NCBI GenBank assembly: GCA_964023205.1
Contig: OZ026845.1
Span: forward strand, 7,264,001-7,328,000
Source: Lutraria lutraria
Lineage: Eukaryota > Mollusca > Bivalvia > Venerida > Mactridae
Length of the DNA stretch: 64,000 nucleotides
Direction: 5' to 3'
Program-made: the position numbers and the translations under genes
In this document: piece by piece, positions 34,101 through 37,849 of the stretch
Layout of the letters: each line of letters begins with the position of its first letter
How positions within the stretch are numbered: the first letter of the stretch is position 1
Notes under the pieces: generated by a model
The model's database searches: none
The model's input: the letters and a program-made list of their open reading frames with translations, nothing else
Told to the model about the DNA's origin: nothing

Positions 34101-35862
34101 CCTTTATAGTTGGGAACATTGAAGCATAAATGCTGCTTGGAAGGTTCTAAAGAAAGAAACAAAAACAACTTTTTTAAGACATTTTTAATTATGGCCTAAC
34201 TTACCAGATTTTGTCTCTCGGTCAACACTCTGTTGGTCTGGTTCTTCCTTTTCTTGTGATTTCTTAAACTCCAATGTACCATAATATAGAGCTAAAATAA
34301 GTTCTGTAAGACGCAATAGCATTGGTAATTGGATATCAGTGAATGATAGATCTAATCTTTCACAGTAAACATTCAGCTTTGTCTCCAAGGGATATTTTGA
34401 ATGAATGTTCTCATATTTGGTGTAGAGACGACTTGAAACACTACATCTGTAAACCTGGAATGAAAAAATTATTTTGAATTTAATTAATGTGTTCAGTGAA
34501 ATGTCATCACACTACGTTTATCCAGAGAAGTTTTACTAAGGTATAGTTACTGTTTTACCAACATAAGATTGAGTAGTGGCCATGGCTGTAGTTTAGTGCA
34601 CTGTATTTGTAATCCATCCAGGTTCGATTCCCGGTCGCAGCAGGTCATTGGCTAACGCAGAAAATAAAATAACAGATCTTGTCTGAAGCAAGACAAGTGG
34701 TCCTAGTCAAACAATGTACAAGGACTTAAAACATAAACACTTCTCATAAAAATTAAAAATAACGAAAAAGACCGAAAAAATGTACCGGTAGTACAAAGCG
34801 CTCCCTAAGATAACTGTACAGAGCAGTGCAGAGTTGAAATTCTTGTCTGCATGATCGCTATATGAGAAGAATTATAAACAATTGGATTTCTTACCATAGG
34901 GTCTTGGTAATTCTCAATTTTCCCGCTAGCGTCTCTTTTATCTAAACACACAGTCACATCACAAAAGTTTATAGTCTTTCTTAACACAAAATCAGGGGCA
35001 AGTAACTCTACAAATGATCGGTTCCAGTTCTTATCTACACTGTAGCATTCAGCTGATTTAACATTAAGGGATAATACAATATCATCTTCCACAAATTTCA
35101 CTATCAAATTATTGACAATAATGCTAACATTGTTCACTATTTTGTTCATAAGGCTCTGTAGATAACCTGAAAAGAAAAAAAAGGAATGTGAAATGAACAA
35201 ATTTTACATCGCATTTTCTAACTGATACTATTTTATTCTAATTTACATTATTCAGCAAGATTTTGAAAAAAACAAGTTGAATATAATTAATAGTCCCCAT
35301 CATTTTTTTGTTTGAAAATCAATCACTGATACACTGTAAGTAAAAATGATGTGAATGAATTAAACGTTTTGGAATTTAGTGACCACAGAGGAAAATTTTA
35401 AAAGACATCAGAAATGACTGATGGAAATATTTGACACAAAAAATTTATAACAAGTATACATGTTTACATACCTGGTGGCAGATCAGCACTTTCCTGTTTG
35501 CTGCGAACTTTCAGTTTTTGACCAGACTTTCTTGGAGTTTCGGATGATGCTCTGGAACTACGACCTTCATAAGCGGTATCACGTAACTTTAAGATGCACT
35601 CAATTGTGTTTATTGTCACAACAACAGGATCTGACCCTAACTTTGTCCAGGGAACATGTAATCTTAATTCATGTATATGCCCACTTTGGAAAACTATAGG
35701 TAATTGAATTGCTTTCTCAATTATGTCCAAGCGAAGATCTAGGTTGTATAAAACAGCATCACCGCCCCAGAGTGAAAGTTGGAAGTCTTCGGGTCTAAGG
35801 CGTACATATTTGTCCAAATATCCCATCAAGAGAGGGGTGATATATGACTCGATCTTGAACAT
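1..35862 (-). CDS. VPS13B: VPS13B (COH1) orthologue, 47 coding exons, C-terminal end cut by the window edge
   Basis: The joined exons encode about 3513 residues of a protein usually near 4000. Family knowledge: VPS13 proteins are rod-like bridge lipid-transfer proteins with a hydrophobic groove; VPS13B acts at the Golgi, and its loss in people causes Cohen syndrome. Seen here: an N-terminus matching the VPS13B chorein region (LQLSLWGGD-type core read here as FQLSLWGGDAVL, then HIHELRLHVPWTKLGS), the GWASWAWSYVP motif (residues ~320), EYEPYS, long groove segments, a low-complexity basic loop near residues 1720-1850, and VAB adaptor-binding repeats from ~2470 to ~3110. Colinearity with human VPS13B, as I remember it, is continuous with no missing exon. 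All 46 junctions between the coding exons are in phase, all donors are GT and all acceptors AG, so the gene looks functional. The final C-terminal helices and PH-like domain lie below position 1. Exact ends need a transcript. Confidence 0.96.
1280..1459. repeat. MITE family 2, copy a (intron between coding exons 46 and 47)
   Basis: Terminal inverted repeats CAGTCAAACCTGTG and CACAGGTTTGACT enclose AT-rich sequence with GACCTTTAT blocks and no coding capacity, ~180 bp. The rest of this 723-nt intron shows nothing recognisable. Confidence 0.75.
1831..2314 (-). CDS. VPS13B: VPS13B coding exon 46 (residues 2984-3144), last VAB repeat seen
   Basis: Ends YFTIQVDRSPVCYIDNQCNI then PLHIGQ, matching human YLTLSEDPSPRVIIHNRCPV. 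Preceded by an acidic low-complexity loop (DKTSDEEMENGG). Confidence 0.94.
2530..2710. repeat. Unclassified interspersed repeat, copy 1 (other copy at 38240)
   Basis: Shares with 38,240-38,420 a block around TATTTTCAAYAGYCCAC and GCTCTTAAAGAATTA. No coding capacity. Confidence 0.5.
2714..2797. repeat. Near-perfect 31-bp-arm hairpin
   Basis: Arms 2714-2744 and 2767-2797 pair at 28 of 31 positions, starting ATATCGAGGG, with a 22-nt loop. Directly followed by a MITE family 2 copy. Confidence 0.85.
2799..2963. repeat. MITE family 2, copy b
   Basis: Starts CTGTCAAACCT and ends ACACAGGTATGATTG; internal AAATAATCAAT and AAAGAATGGCATTTAT blocks are shared with copies a and d. Confidence 0.65.
3004..3141 (-). 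CDS. VPS13B: VPS13B coding exon 45 (residues 2938-2983), fifth VAB repeat
   Basis: Forty-six codons, phase 0 to 0: IRSCVKHQMRVITITERYNI then SNLTKYNLKAG, matching human CISSMVQQGIQIIQIEDKTT then INNTPYQIFYK. Easy to miss because it sits inside a repeat-bearing interval. Acceptor TGTTATTTCAG, donor GTAATT. Confidence 0.9.
3142..3809. other. Intron with no recognised element
   Basis: AT-rich intron. I see only a small inverted repeat (GATAAGCCAGAGGCTTATC near 3230) and no family shared with other introns. Confidence 0.5.
3810..3983 (-). CDS. VPS13B: VPS13B coding exon 44 (residues 2880-2937)
   Basis: SSFHVGVRLEDTVHMS then GKTLYIDSYMNMPVFADVDG. The acceptor is one of two overlapping AGs (TATATAGAG); the upstream one keeps the frame. 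Confidence 0.9.
4263..4351. repeat. MITE family 2, copy c (internally shortened)
   Basis: Degenerate left end GACCTCTGAACAAATG and right end TTCACAGGGTTGACTG of the family, ~90 bp. Confidence 0.45.
4535..4790 (+). repeat. SINE-like repeat family 7, fullest copy
   Basis: Contains CTAACCAGTACTAACTCACCC and a tRNA-like end with CTAGATTCAAATCC and CACTAACCACTGGACCAC. Fragments recur at 15455, 16165, 19115 (inverted), 25425, 32690 (inverted) and 34575. Confidence 0.55.
4853..5099 (-). CDS. VPS13B: VPS13B coding exon 43 (residues 2797-2879), fourth VAB repeat
   Basis: VLVNISPSYLINNCCNLDLV, matching human LLIELLPWALLINESKWDLW. Asn retained. Ends HTICPPKLE with a weaker donor, GTTTGC. Confidence 0.93.
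5366..5527 (-). CDS. VPS13B: VPS13B coding exon 42 (residues 2743-2796)
   Basis: Divergent linker: LIDQLQRSP, then WFEWPYSQTVKL. Assigned from phase (2 to 2), splice sites and position. Confidence 0.87.
5528..5885. other. Intron with no recognised element
   Basis: AT-rich, contains A and T runs only. Confidence 0.5.
5886..6061 (-). CDS. VPS13B: VPS13B coding exon 41 (residues 2685-2742), third VAB repeat
   Basis: IVMCPLYTLRSHLPQHLYVN, matching human IVFSPLFIMRSHLPDPIIIH. Both have Ser where other VAB repeats carry Asn. Confidence 0.94.
6062..7097. other. Two introns around exon 40 with no recognised element
   Basis: Introns 6062-6598 and 6677-7097 flank coding exon 40. I found no repeat family or hidden exon in either. 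Confidence 0.5.
6599..6676 (-). CDS. VPS13B: VPS13B coding exon 40 (residues 2659-2684)
   Basis: Smallest exon, 26 codons: FHIWCQIILRMIDSCPCIY, aligning to human IYVWCTVLTLEPNSQV. Confidence 0.9.
7098..7343 (-). CDS. VPS13B: VPS13B coding exon 39 (residues 2577-2658), second VAB repeat
   Basis: VIISGLLTVSNRLSMPMEVK carries the repeat Asn. Then VIPTYVLEPGAI and WSQEVHLGD, matching human LPSYILENNEL and WSRDVCLES. Confidence 0.93.
7740..7860. repeat. Interspersed repeat family 9, copy 1
   Basis: GACAAAGCAATCACTATACG then CATTTGATGCTG, shared with 22940-23055 (GACAAAGCAATCATTATATG, CATTTGATGCTG). Confidence 0.55.
7878..8030 (-). CDS. VPS13B: VPS13B coding exon 38 (residues 2526-2576)
   Basis: ELHICLDGAVWKWCDAVDIN then LIVTIKRLSNVQNQ, matching human LHICIEGWGNWRWSEPFSV and LIIKVQQLNGVQKQ. 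Confidence 0.94.
8031..8664. other. Intron with no recognised element
   Basis: AT-rich; no family member or conserved ORF recognised. Confidence 0.5.
8665..8825 (-). CDS. VPS13B: VPS13B coding exon 37 (residues 2472-2525), first VAB repeat
   Basis: FGHYAICNNTQVPVRFGQVG then TDENLVL and MHQYGWRSH, matching human FSHFVICNDTQETLRFGQVD. Retains the Asn that is invariant in VAB repeats (NNTQ). VAB binds organelle adaptors in the VPS13 family. Confidence 0.95.
8861..9000. repeat. MITE family 1, copy a (3' end decayed)
   Basis: Starts ACAGTACAACCTCTCCACAG and carries the family's AACAACAGCACGATT and TTAATTTAACCTCTCTAG blocks; the right terminus is lost. Confidence 0.65.
9265..9382 (-). CDS. VPS13B: VPS13B coding exon 36 (residues 2433-2471)
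   Basis: CDPVTVRVGKGIVHNLASSV then AWSQ, aligning to human DSVFVNLGQHVVHSLNTAIQAWQQ. Confidence 0.92.
9847..10171 (+). repeat. Repeat family 3, copy a (~325 bp)
   Basis: Begins GAGCTTTGTCATAGAAGAGA, then TAATACCCCCGCC, and ends TTTGTTTGTGGGGGTATAAA, so the ends are inverted. The middle has CATAACTCTGG, CATCTACACTTCATG and a GAC-rich stretch. No coding capacity. Confidence 0.75.
10192..10311 (-). CDS. VPS13B: VPS13B coding exon 35 (residues 2393-2432)
   Basis: Forty codons, phase 0 to 0: LDLLEYKTLTMERVISAFNI, aligning to human CKLLECRNVTMQSVVKPFSI. Confidence 0.91.
10566..10702 (-). CDS. VPS13B: VPS13B coding exon 34 (residues 2347-2392)
   Basis: YQPTGEFAVISLDNILIAGS, aligning by position and phase to human PSELEYMIVSFREPHMYL. 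Confidence 0.88.
10848..11155. repeat. SINE-like family 6, copy 1
   Basis: Shared with 14795-15085: CATTTCAGAGCC...; TCTAAACACAACAC; GGAATGGGGAC; AATATTTGAAGGCTGAG. Reverse strand ends in a tRNA B-box-like segment. Confidence 0.6.
11194..11342 (-). CDS. VPS13B: VPS13B coding exon 33 (residues 2297-2346)
   Basis: NVDSCFIPSLIPSVQVGLTV and FHLSNHVHCLGK, matching human RVDSCFTPWFVPSLCVSF and FHLCHHLDQLG. Confidence 0.94.
11546..11730. repeat. MITE family 1, copy b (full length, ~185 bp)
   Basis: Left end ACAGTAGAACCTCTCCAGAG and right end GTTGCACTGTAC are imperfect inverted repeats. Internal CTGTTGAGCAAC and CAACAACAGCATGATTTTT. Confidence 0.8.
11881..12056 (-). CDS. VPS13B: VPS13B coding exon 32 (residues 2239-2296)
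   Basis: CVLQYWEALIQQFIDYVDFD and VAAQIWRVFIRNEN, matching human CSLEYWDELQKVFVAFREF and VSSDLWRIVLN. Confidence 0.94.
12118..12300 (+). repeat. Interspersed repeat family 8, copy 1
   Basis: Starts AACAAGATGTGTTTTTAAAA and ends GGTTAAAGTTTGGTA. Other copies at 21698-21930 and 24595-24795. Confidence 0.6.
12419..12588 (-). CDS. VPS13B: VPS13B coding exon 31 (residues 2182-2238)
   Basis: MTWSYSEPRVISRILSTPVP, matching human MLWRYPEPRVLTLVRITPVP. Preceded by PGPGEIVFCNKDMED. Confidence 0.94.
12878..13022 (-). CDS. VPS13B: VPS13B coding exon 30 (residues 2134-2181)
   Basis: Linker with SRDDLRSHEFKYIMDT, matching human SSDDLRTGLFQYVQD. Confidence 0.91.
13175..13434. repeat. tRNA-headed SINE family 4, copy 1
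   Basis: GTTTTACGCCCCTTTTCAAC body; the reverse strand gives GGTCAAGTGATTAAGGTCGC (A-box region) and GGTCATGAGTTCAAGCCC (B-box-like). Copies at 15541, 37556 (inverted) and a head at 36180. Confidence 0.65.
13633..13892 (-). CDS. VPS13B: VPS13B coding exon 29 (residues 2047-2133)
   Basis: MLGPCSVKVDGTY and HFGQEHALCLMTLADHVQQF, matching human LIGPCCA...WGQEHLNCLVLLHELL. Confidence 0.94.
13963..14277. repeat. Direct 50-bp repeats bounding a ~215-bp insertion or duplication
   Basis: 13963-14012 and 14228-14277 are 49/50 identical (TTTATTTTCATTGAATATGT...). The enclosed block is less AT-rich and has the doubled ATAAACGGAAAGGTTG. Confidence 0.8.
14597..14740 (-). CDS. VPS13B: VPS13B coding exon 28 (residues 1999-2046)
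   Basis: LLTEQIVVAMETKPCDENPE, matching human TTQIVISMETVPHTSKP. Ends HHSD with donor GTAAGA; the junction regenerates DNELNS. Confidence 0.91.
14795..15090. repeat. SINE-like family 6, copy 2
   Basis: Reverse strand reads ATTGTGGTTATGAGTTAGAC then GGTTGTGGGTTTGAATC, tRNA-like A and B boxes. Confidence 0.6.
15122..15292 (-). CDS. VPS13B: VPS13B coding exon 27 (residues 1942-1998)
   Basis: VKLERPLKTNISFTKIQQAQ, matching human LDISKPLKANLSFTKLDQIN. Ser/Lys-rich tail. Confidence 0.93.
15455..15778. repeat. SINE family 7 fragment followed by SINE family 4 copy 2
   Basis: 15455-15530 has TCTAACCAGTACTTACTTACC; 15541-15778 has GAGTTTTACGCCCCTTTTCA and the tRNA-like tail with GTCAGCCACCTTAACTCGAG. 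Confidence 0.6.
15814..15954 (-). CDS. VPS13B: VPS13B coding exon 26 (residues 1895-1941)
   Basis: YWLETRPGQPHQSTGIPASL then TVSNFLTKP, matching human VWLQTVPGEIDSKSGIPPSF. Confidence 0.93.
16165..16260 (+). repeat. SINE family 7 fragment
   Basis: TTCTCACCAGTACTTACTTA and CCATAAGGAGCTGGCA. The rest of the 594-nt intron (15955-16548) shows nothing else. Confidence 0.45.
16549..17230 (-). CDS. VPS13B: VPS13B coding exon 25 (residues 1668-1894), with a DSGIGS motif and a basic loop
   Basis: Longest internal exon. Starts TTLVCGHGVEFNIVSDLDLH (human EILVCGHSLEVNITTNLDFF). QDSGIGS at residues 1725-1731 (DSGIGS coded at 17056-17039) is also in human VPS13B as I remember it. A Lys/Arg-rich loop (QKKSKKQRSKKK) and Ser/Asp-rich disorder follow, then FLFFYISQPHTVLSCQPD (human LYFIVSQPSLLLSCHH). 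Confidence 0.95.
17499..17613 (-). CDS. VPS13B: VPS13B coding exon 24 (residues 1629-1667)
   Basis: LFPILAPCDLKLVLAPAIVN, matching human ILTPVLTDFSVRITGAPAV. Confidence 0.9.
17718..17960. repeat. Interspersed repeat family 5, copy 1
   Basis: Shared with 20285-20500: GGTGATTTGGCGACTTTTCC, then GACACCAGG-type and TTAGCTGGACAGC blocks and a tRNA-like tail (TGGGAATCAAATTCACAGC). Confidence 0.6.
18146..18251 (-). CDS. VPS13B: VPS13B coding exon 23 (residues 1594-1628)
   Basis: CWSDVLKPKGT then IPAVEWNSLTI, matching human QWDQLKPEKE...NPALEWNMA. Confidence 0.92.
18470..18638 (-). CDS. VPS13B: VPS13B coding exon 22 (residues 1538-1593)
   Basis: ITPHADNPLPRYAVDKELYQ and FQIDVKGLSFTS, matching human PQADNPLGR...LRKDIYQ and YQIDLQS. 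Confidence 0.94.
18690..18800. repeat. Interspersed repeat family 11, copy 1
   Basis: GATGTGATTGAGCTTGAAGC then TGAAGGGCTGGAATAA, shared with 33235-33340 (GTGGAAGCTGAAGGGCTGAA). Confidence 0.45.
19115..19312 (-). repeat. SINE family 7, inverted copy
   Basis: Contains CCATGGTCCAGTGATTAG, GTAGCAGCAGGTCATAT and GTAAGTTAGTACTGGTAAGA, the reverse of the family body. Confidence 0.5.
19401..20013 (-). CDS. VPS13B: VPS13B coding exon 21 (residues 1333-1537)
   Basis: Large exon. GFFSLTLTRALRKNVRKRLQ (human GFLSLTYTKAVTKNVRHKL) and SNLPLLYAEISCVRVFMPGE (human RNLPLIYVNTSVIRIFIP). Confidence 0.95.
20285..20500. repeat. Interspersed repeat family 5, copy 2
   Basis: GTCATTTTGGTGACTTTTCC, ACACCAGGTGTATAC, AGCCAGCTGGACAGCC and GGATTCAAACTCACAGCGG. 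Confidence 0.6.
20591..20772. repeat. MITE family 1, copy c, abutting MITE family 2
   Basis: Starts ACAGTTAAACCTTTCTGGAG and ends GGAGAGGTTGCACTGAACA, running straight into the next MITE with a shared ACAGT. Confidence 0.78.
20770..20950. repeat. MITE family 2, copy d (full length)
   Basis: CAGTCAAACCTGTGAACAAA at the left, CAAATACAGGTTTGATGG at the right, with GACCTTTTTTCC and AAAGAATGGCCTTTAT inside. Confidence 0.78.
21008..21125 (-). CDS. VPS13B: VPS13B coding exon 20 (residues 1294-1332)
   Basis: MLEDITLSVDMQEVYSKFKL, matching human ELEDLSASIDVQDVYTKVKC. Split Ser codon AG|T. Confidence 0.93.
21306..21663 (-). CDS. VPS13B: VPS13B coding exon 19 (residues 1175-1293)
   Basis: Disordered Ser/Thr-rich loop followed by GVKLSLWLQWTLPKCEMRLY, matching human RVSLWMQWVLPKITIKLF. 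Confidence 0.93.
21698..21930 (+). repeat. Interspersed repeat family 8, copy 2
   Basis: AACAAGATGTGTTTGTGAAA start, then GACCTTGACCTC, GACGGACGGACC, and AAGGGGGCATAATAA end. Confidence 0.65.
22590..22813 (-). CDS. VPS13B: VPS13B coding exon 18 (residues 1100-1174)
   Basis: DKIPWNVSLQNFSMYTIHSG (human AFPWTISLHNFSIYTLLG), ending with the CLHTDMRSVVIS strand. Confidence 0.93.
22940..23055. repeat. Interspersed repeat family 9, copy 2
   Basis: GCATATGCCCCCAGTGGCAG, GACAGACAGACAAAGCAATC, CATTTGATGCTGGGG. Confidence 0.55.
23257..23479 (-). CDS. VPS13B: VPS13B coding exon 17 (residues 1026-1099)
   Basis: DMLVVCLPRLTVQSAAMKTM then VQEIPIT, matching human LVLCLPQIKI...LQEIPFV. Confidence 0.93.
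23686..23864. repeat. MITE family 1, copy d
   Basis: Left ACAGTACATTCTCTCCAGAG, right GAGAGGTTACACTGTAC. Followed by CAGTTAAACCTGGG, a bare left end of MITE family 2. Confidence 0.78.
23981..24168 (-). CDS. VPS13B: VPS13B coding exon 16 (residues 963-1025)
   Basis: Low-complexity Ser/Thr/Gln linker followed by LAEIFPLIRVLQVQ. Assigned mainly from phase, position and the good GT/AG sites. Confidence 0.86.
24170..24270. repeat. Three spaced copies of a 16-bp word
   Basis: ATAGTCAAAGCTAGT (third copy AGCTTGT) recurs three times at ~35-40 bp spacing in the intron before coding exon 16. Confidence 0.6.
24595..24795 (+). repeat. Interspersed repeat family 8, copy 3 (5' decayed)
   Basis: GAAATGAAGTTTGATGCCTG, TTTTGATTTTATAGACAGG, GGTTAAAGTTTGGTACAGAC, ending CAGGGGCATAAA. 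Confidence 0.6.
24837..25016 (-). CDS. VPS13B: VPS13B coding exon 15 (residues 903-962)
   Basis: IVLINMEGMAVCLDPILLSL, a close match to human LLCSIQGLAVNIDPILYTWL. Linker follows. Confidence 0.92.
25425..25510. repeat. SINE family 7 fragment
   Basis: GTCAAATTTTCATAGAAGGG then TGACCTGCTACGACC and CCATCCCGGTTCCCAAG. Nothing else was recognised in intron 25017-25685. Confidence 0.4.
25686..25853 (-). CDS. VPS13B: VPS13B coding exon 14 (residues 847-902)
   Basis: Ser/Thr-rich linker, then CLMLTYQLPRKYDKVQ, matching human AFTIQVPQYIDYCH. Confidence 0.88.
26240..26550 (+). repeat. Repeat family 3, copy b
   Basis: ACTAGAGCTTTGTCACAGAA, GTGACTAAAACCCCCC, GGACGGACGGACC, ends TTTGAGGCGGTATAAT. Confidence 0.75.
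26592..26726 (-). CDS. VPS13B: VPS13B coding exon 13 (residues 802-846)
   Basis: MLEVTLSGFEMKTCRNDMVT: one groove strand repeat. It lies just 3' in gene sense of the large minisatellite intron. Confidence 0.88.
26925..27480. repeat. Minisatellite, ~25 units of 21-23 bp
   Basis: Unit ACTCTCGTATTGTGTGACCC plus 3 nt. The first seven units are ~21 nt with a single GTG; from the eighth on, a GT duplication makes them 23 nt. It lies in the intron between coding exons 12 and 13 and explains the short plus-strand ORF there. Confidence 0.95.
27598..27776 (-). CDS. VPS13B: VPS13B coding exon 12 (residues 742-801)
   Basis: Reads KLEKVYELPQFSMNLSKPS, then a stretch aligning to the human ILLQAIYQSWSH-type helix (MAIISSWKQNV). 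Donor GTAAAT. Confidence 0.9.
27777..28154. other. Intron with no recognised element
   Basis: AT-rich. No shared repeat block seen. Confidence 0.5.
28155..28279 (-). CDS. VPS13B: VPS13B coding exon 11 (residues 701-741)
   Basis: Starts LFGLQVGLTKVDSVGS (human IFGFQAGLTSLDCSGS). Ends in the split Trp codon TG|G, donor GTTAGT. Confidence 0.92.
28280..29176. other. Long intron with no recognised element
   Basis: 897 nt without a repeat family I can match elsewhere in the window; a small palindromic CCTTT/AAAGG block lies near 29115-29150. Confidence 0.45.
29177..29356 (-). CDS. VPS13B: VPS13B coding exon 10 (residues 641-700)
   Basis: Sixty codons ending SSNLLHHCHSHTQMK, matching human SDNLLHYCYVHCYLK. 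Phase 0 at both ends. Confidence 0.92.
29357..30775. other. Introns around exon 9; one less AT-rich block unexplained
   Basis: 29357-29688 shows nothing. In 29865-30775 the segment 30340-30730 is visibly less AT-rich than its surroundings and is open in both directions for ~70 codons, but resembles no family I know and has no splice context. Confidence 0.4.
29689..29864 (-). CDS. VPS13B: VPS13B coding exon 9 (residues 582-640)
   Basis: Contains VKSLEEFIPTRTYHLTFLQP, matching human SLEEYIPTRHTSVTLL. Phase 1 to 0. Confidence 0.92.
30776..30958 (-). CDS. VPS13B: VPS13B coding exon 8 (residues 521-581)
   Basis: Codes VGQCHLNVSSTTVHRIQKVI and HEYEPYSKPHE. HEYEPYS is identical to the human motif. 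Confidence 0.93.
31043..31183. repeat. MITE family 2, copy e (inverted, left end decayed)
   Basis: Ends GTTCACAGGTTTGACAGTAC and holds GAATAAAGGCCATTCC and CACCTGTCAATAAAAG, the reverse of copies a and d. Confidence 0.7.
31184..31362. repeat. MITE family 1, copy e, abutting MITE family 2
   Basis: ACAGTACAGCCTCTGCAGAG at the left and CAGAGGTTGTACAGTA at the right. Confidence 0.75.
31376..31472 (-). CDS. VPS13B: VPS13B coding exon 7 (residues 489-520)
   Basis: Short exon coding QFGLQKFGIFWMDYLYSMAR. The FxxFxMDYLY core is a close match to the human protein. Confidence 0.92.
31473..31850. other. Intron with no recognised element
   Basis: Open for ~70 codons in the frame that continues past exon 7, but that is exon read-through, not a gene. 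Confidence 0.5.
31851..31994 (-). CDS. VPS13B: VPS13B coding exon 6 (residues 441-488)
   Basis: Phase 0 exon reading NNVLFSGGDNLLNKTTNNYL, then CQSLFDAQSPENLG, matching the human LFDYRSPENNG segment. Confidence 0.9.
32041..32362 (+). repeat. Repeat family 3, copy c
   Basis: ACTAGAGCTTTGTCACAGAA, TAATACCCCCGCC, CATAACTCTGG, GGACGGACTGACTG, ends TTTGTTTGCAGGGATATAAC. Confidence 0.75.
32690..32840 (-). repeat. SINE family 7, inverted copy
   Basis: AATTAGTACTGGTTTGAACA, CAGTCCAGGAAAAC and GTGAACCAG, the reverse of the family body. Confidence 0.5.
32919..33125 (-). CDS. VPS13B: VPS13B coding exon 5 (residues 372-440)
   Basis: Begins LTEYLKEKAHYG directly after VKFK, as in the human order (FKLTE). 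Groove segment with GISLELLMQDITFFNAQFG. Confidence 0.92.
33235..33340. repeat. Interspersed repeat family 11, copy 2
   Basis: GTGGAAGCTGAAGGGCTGAA then GGGAGGGATTAGGAGGCC. Confidence 0.45.
33492..33691 (-). CDS. VPS13B: VPS13B coding exon 4 (residues 305-371)
   Basis: Carries the VPS13-typical GWASWAWSYVPQ motif followed by an acidic stretch, then MYAYKMTVKFK. Donor GTTAGA. Confidence 0.93.
33692..34204. other. Intron with no recognised element
   Basis: AT-rich, no repeat recognised. Confidence 0.5.
34205..34454 (-). CDS. VPS13B: VPS13B coding exon 3 (residues 222-304)
   Basis: Reads VYRCSVSSRLYTKYENIHSK, then DLSFTDIQLPMLLRLTELIL, the end of the conserved N-terminal block, followed by a charged linker rich in E, K and Q. 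Confidence 0.92.
34575..34665 (+). repeat. tRNA-like SINE head
   Basis: GGCTGTAGTTTAGTGCACTG (A-box-like) then GGTTCGATTCCCGGTCGCAG (B box). No matching acceptor stem, so a SINE relic, not a tRNA gene. Confidence 0.5.
34895..35166 (-). CDS. VPS13B: VPS13B coding exon 2 (residues 131-221)
   Basis: Continues the chorein region: IVNNVSIIVNNLIVKFVEDD, then VCLDKRDASGKIENYQDP. Phase 1 to 0, donor GTAAGA. Confidence 0.93.
35167..35471. other. Intron with no recognised element
   Basis: AT-rich, nothing seen. Confidence 0.5.
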
Positions 35863-35910
35863 CTTGATTAATGATTAGTTACAACCAGTCCATACTACAA
35901 TTATGCTTAC
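35472..35910 (-). CDS. VPS13B: VPS13B coding exon 1 (residues 1-130, start codon at 35862)
   Basis: Chorein N-terminus. Starts MFKIESYITPLLMGYLDKYV; an in-frame TAA lies 15 nt upstream of the ATG, which fixes the start. Contains FQLSLWGGDAVL and HIHELRLHVPWTKLGS, the lipid-entry cap of the groove. Ends LPPG with donor GTATGT. The acceptor at 35911 follows a pyrimidine tract. Confidence 0.93.
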
Positions 35911-36179
35911 CTGAAGATAAAAAATACATCAGTTGCAATATTATTCTGTTGGATTTGAAGAGACAGACACAGCTAAACCTTTGTCGAGATAGATCATATG
36001 GAGAGGAAAAAACTCCACACCTAACTGCATGGGCACAAAGGGGTCCAACATTTTTTAATTTTAGTTTATGGTATATTATAGCCCAAAAATGTGACAAGGA
36101 ATATTATATAGTTGTCTTTGTCTCATTTTTTGTCTTGTATTGCTTGTACATATTTGTTATATAATAACTAAATATGAGA

Positions 36180-36236
36180 CCCGTCTCTGTGGTCAAGTGG
36201 TTAAGGTCGCTGACTTCAAATCACTGTAACCCAGGG
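36180..36236 (+). repeat. SINE family 4 tRNA-like head
   Basis: GTGGTCAAGTGGTTAAGGTC then GCTGACTTCAAATCACTGTA, the sense version of the tail at 13380-13434. It lies in the long intron 35911-38880. Confidence 0.55.
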
Positions 36237-37555
36237 CACGAAAAATTTGGCAAAATAAAAGAACACTTAAACAGTAAATATGTATAATAGTTAAATTAAC
36301 ACTTATTGAACCATTTTGATAATTTAAACAGCCAAATACAAAGGTACATTTCTTCGAGCATTGTATGGCATTATGACATTATACTTTTTTAAACTCTTCA
36401 AGGTTGCCATTGAACAACTTTATTAATATTGACAGTAACAGTGTCATGTAATGCATACTTAAAGCTTACAAGCTATCACAATTAATCATTTTAATGTATC
36501 AGGTAAGAATGGATTTCAAGACAGCTAAGTAACAGAATATATAACTGAAACAGACAACAGCAAACAGAAAATGATAAACATCCAGGGTATAGTCTGGATA
36601 AATGCCAGACAGGGCCGTTTTACAAGTATCACAGCCTAGCCAATCGAGTATTAAATATCCACCTACATTCATTTCTCAAAGGCTAACTAAATCTATTTCA
36701 CATCTATTTTTCATATTAAGTATGCTAAAAGTATGAACAGTAAATTTAATGAAGTATTTCCATTTCATAGTAGTTGTTCGTCGCTCACAGGGAGAACTGG
36801 GCGATTGGCATTTACTCCTAACCGGTGTCAAGGCTTATTTTTCCCTCTGACACACAAGATATTTTAAGCAGACATTTTTCCACAACAGGAGATTATTTTT
36901 CACAGAATTTTTGTATTGGCTTTGTAAGGCAAAATCTACTCGTCTCATTGGACGACTGTAGCCGATTTTCTACTCGTCTGGATCATGAATTCACTGGTCA
37001 ATACGAGCAGACAAGTGGATTTTTCAAGCCCTGTGTATCCTCTAACTGATAGAGGGTCATGGGTTTGAGCCCGGCCAGAGACATAGATAACAGAGATTGG
37101 CAACTTAAAATATCACGCATGACATCATTTTGTAAATTCTGTAGCAAGTAAAACTCAAAAAACAAATAACAAACATATATAAACCATGTATTTTCTGAAA
37201 GGTTAAACATTTGACTTTGGCTGGAAATAATATTTTGTTATATTTTCTAAGTTAATTGGCCTGAAAAAAATTGGTACCAGTAGATATTTTTAAAAAAGAT
37301 GGCATTAGTAGGTAGTATAAACATGGGTGTAATTAAACTATCAGTCAAAACTGATATTTAAAAACTCGGCAGCTGCAGTTTAAAAAAATAAACTTTCAGA
37401 AAATTTATGTAAACTTTATGCATGTGCTATCAGTAGATAAGAAGTTTTACTTGCTACAAAATCAGCAATTTTTTGGAAAATAATAGTCACACCTGCTATT
37501 ACTACATAGGTAATAACTGAAGTTGCTTATCCTTGTTATCTATGTCTCTGGCCCT

Positions 37556-37700
37556 GCTAACAACCGTTTCTCTTCATGTAAGAAAGTAGGCAGTAGCTTA
37601 CGAAGGATGCGAGGGAGTCTAGTAGTAATACTGGCTCTTTCCAGGAATGATGGTTAGGTGAACTGTCTGCCTCATATGACTCTGACTGTTGAAAAGGGAC
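37556..37700 (-). repeat. SINE family 4 body, inverted fragment
   Basis: GAAAGTAGGCAGTAGCTTAC, GGTTAGGTGAACTGTCTGCC and GACTCTGACTGTTGAAAAGG are reverse matches to 13175-13330. Confidence 0.55.
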
Positions 37701-37849
37701 ATAGAAAACAAAAAATGTAACATCCTCTAATTCTAGATATAGACATAATATGTGTGGCCAACCCTTTTGACTAAGCAGTGAACCCAAGACCCATAACAAT
37801 ATTTTCATAACCTTAAAGTTAACTGGCACCCTAATCCAACTATCTTTTT

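Noticed and set aside
34575..34665. Possible tRNA gene
   Set aside because: A- and B-box-like words are present, but no acceptor stem pairs and the sequence belongs to a SINE family.
35879..36097. Minus-strand 72-codon ORF ending CSMDWL
   Set aside because: Only its last codons lie in the leader exon; the rest is intron sequence.
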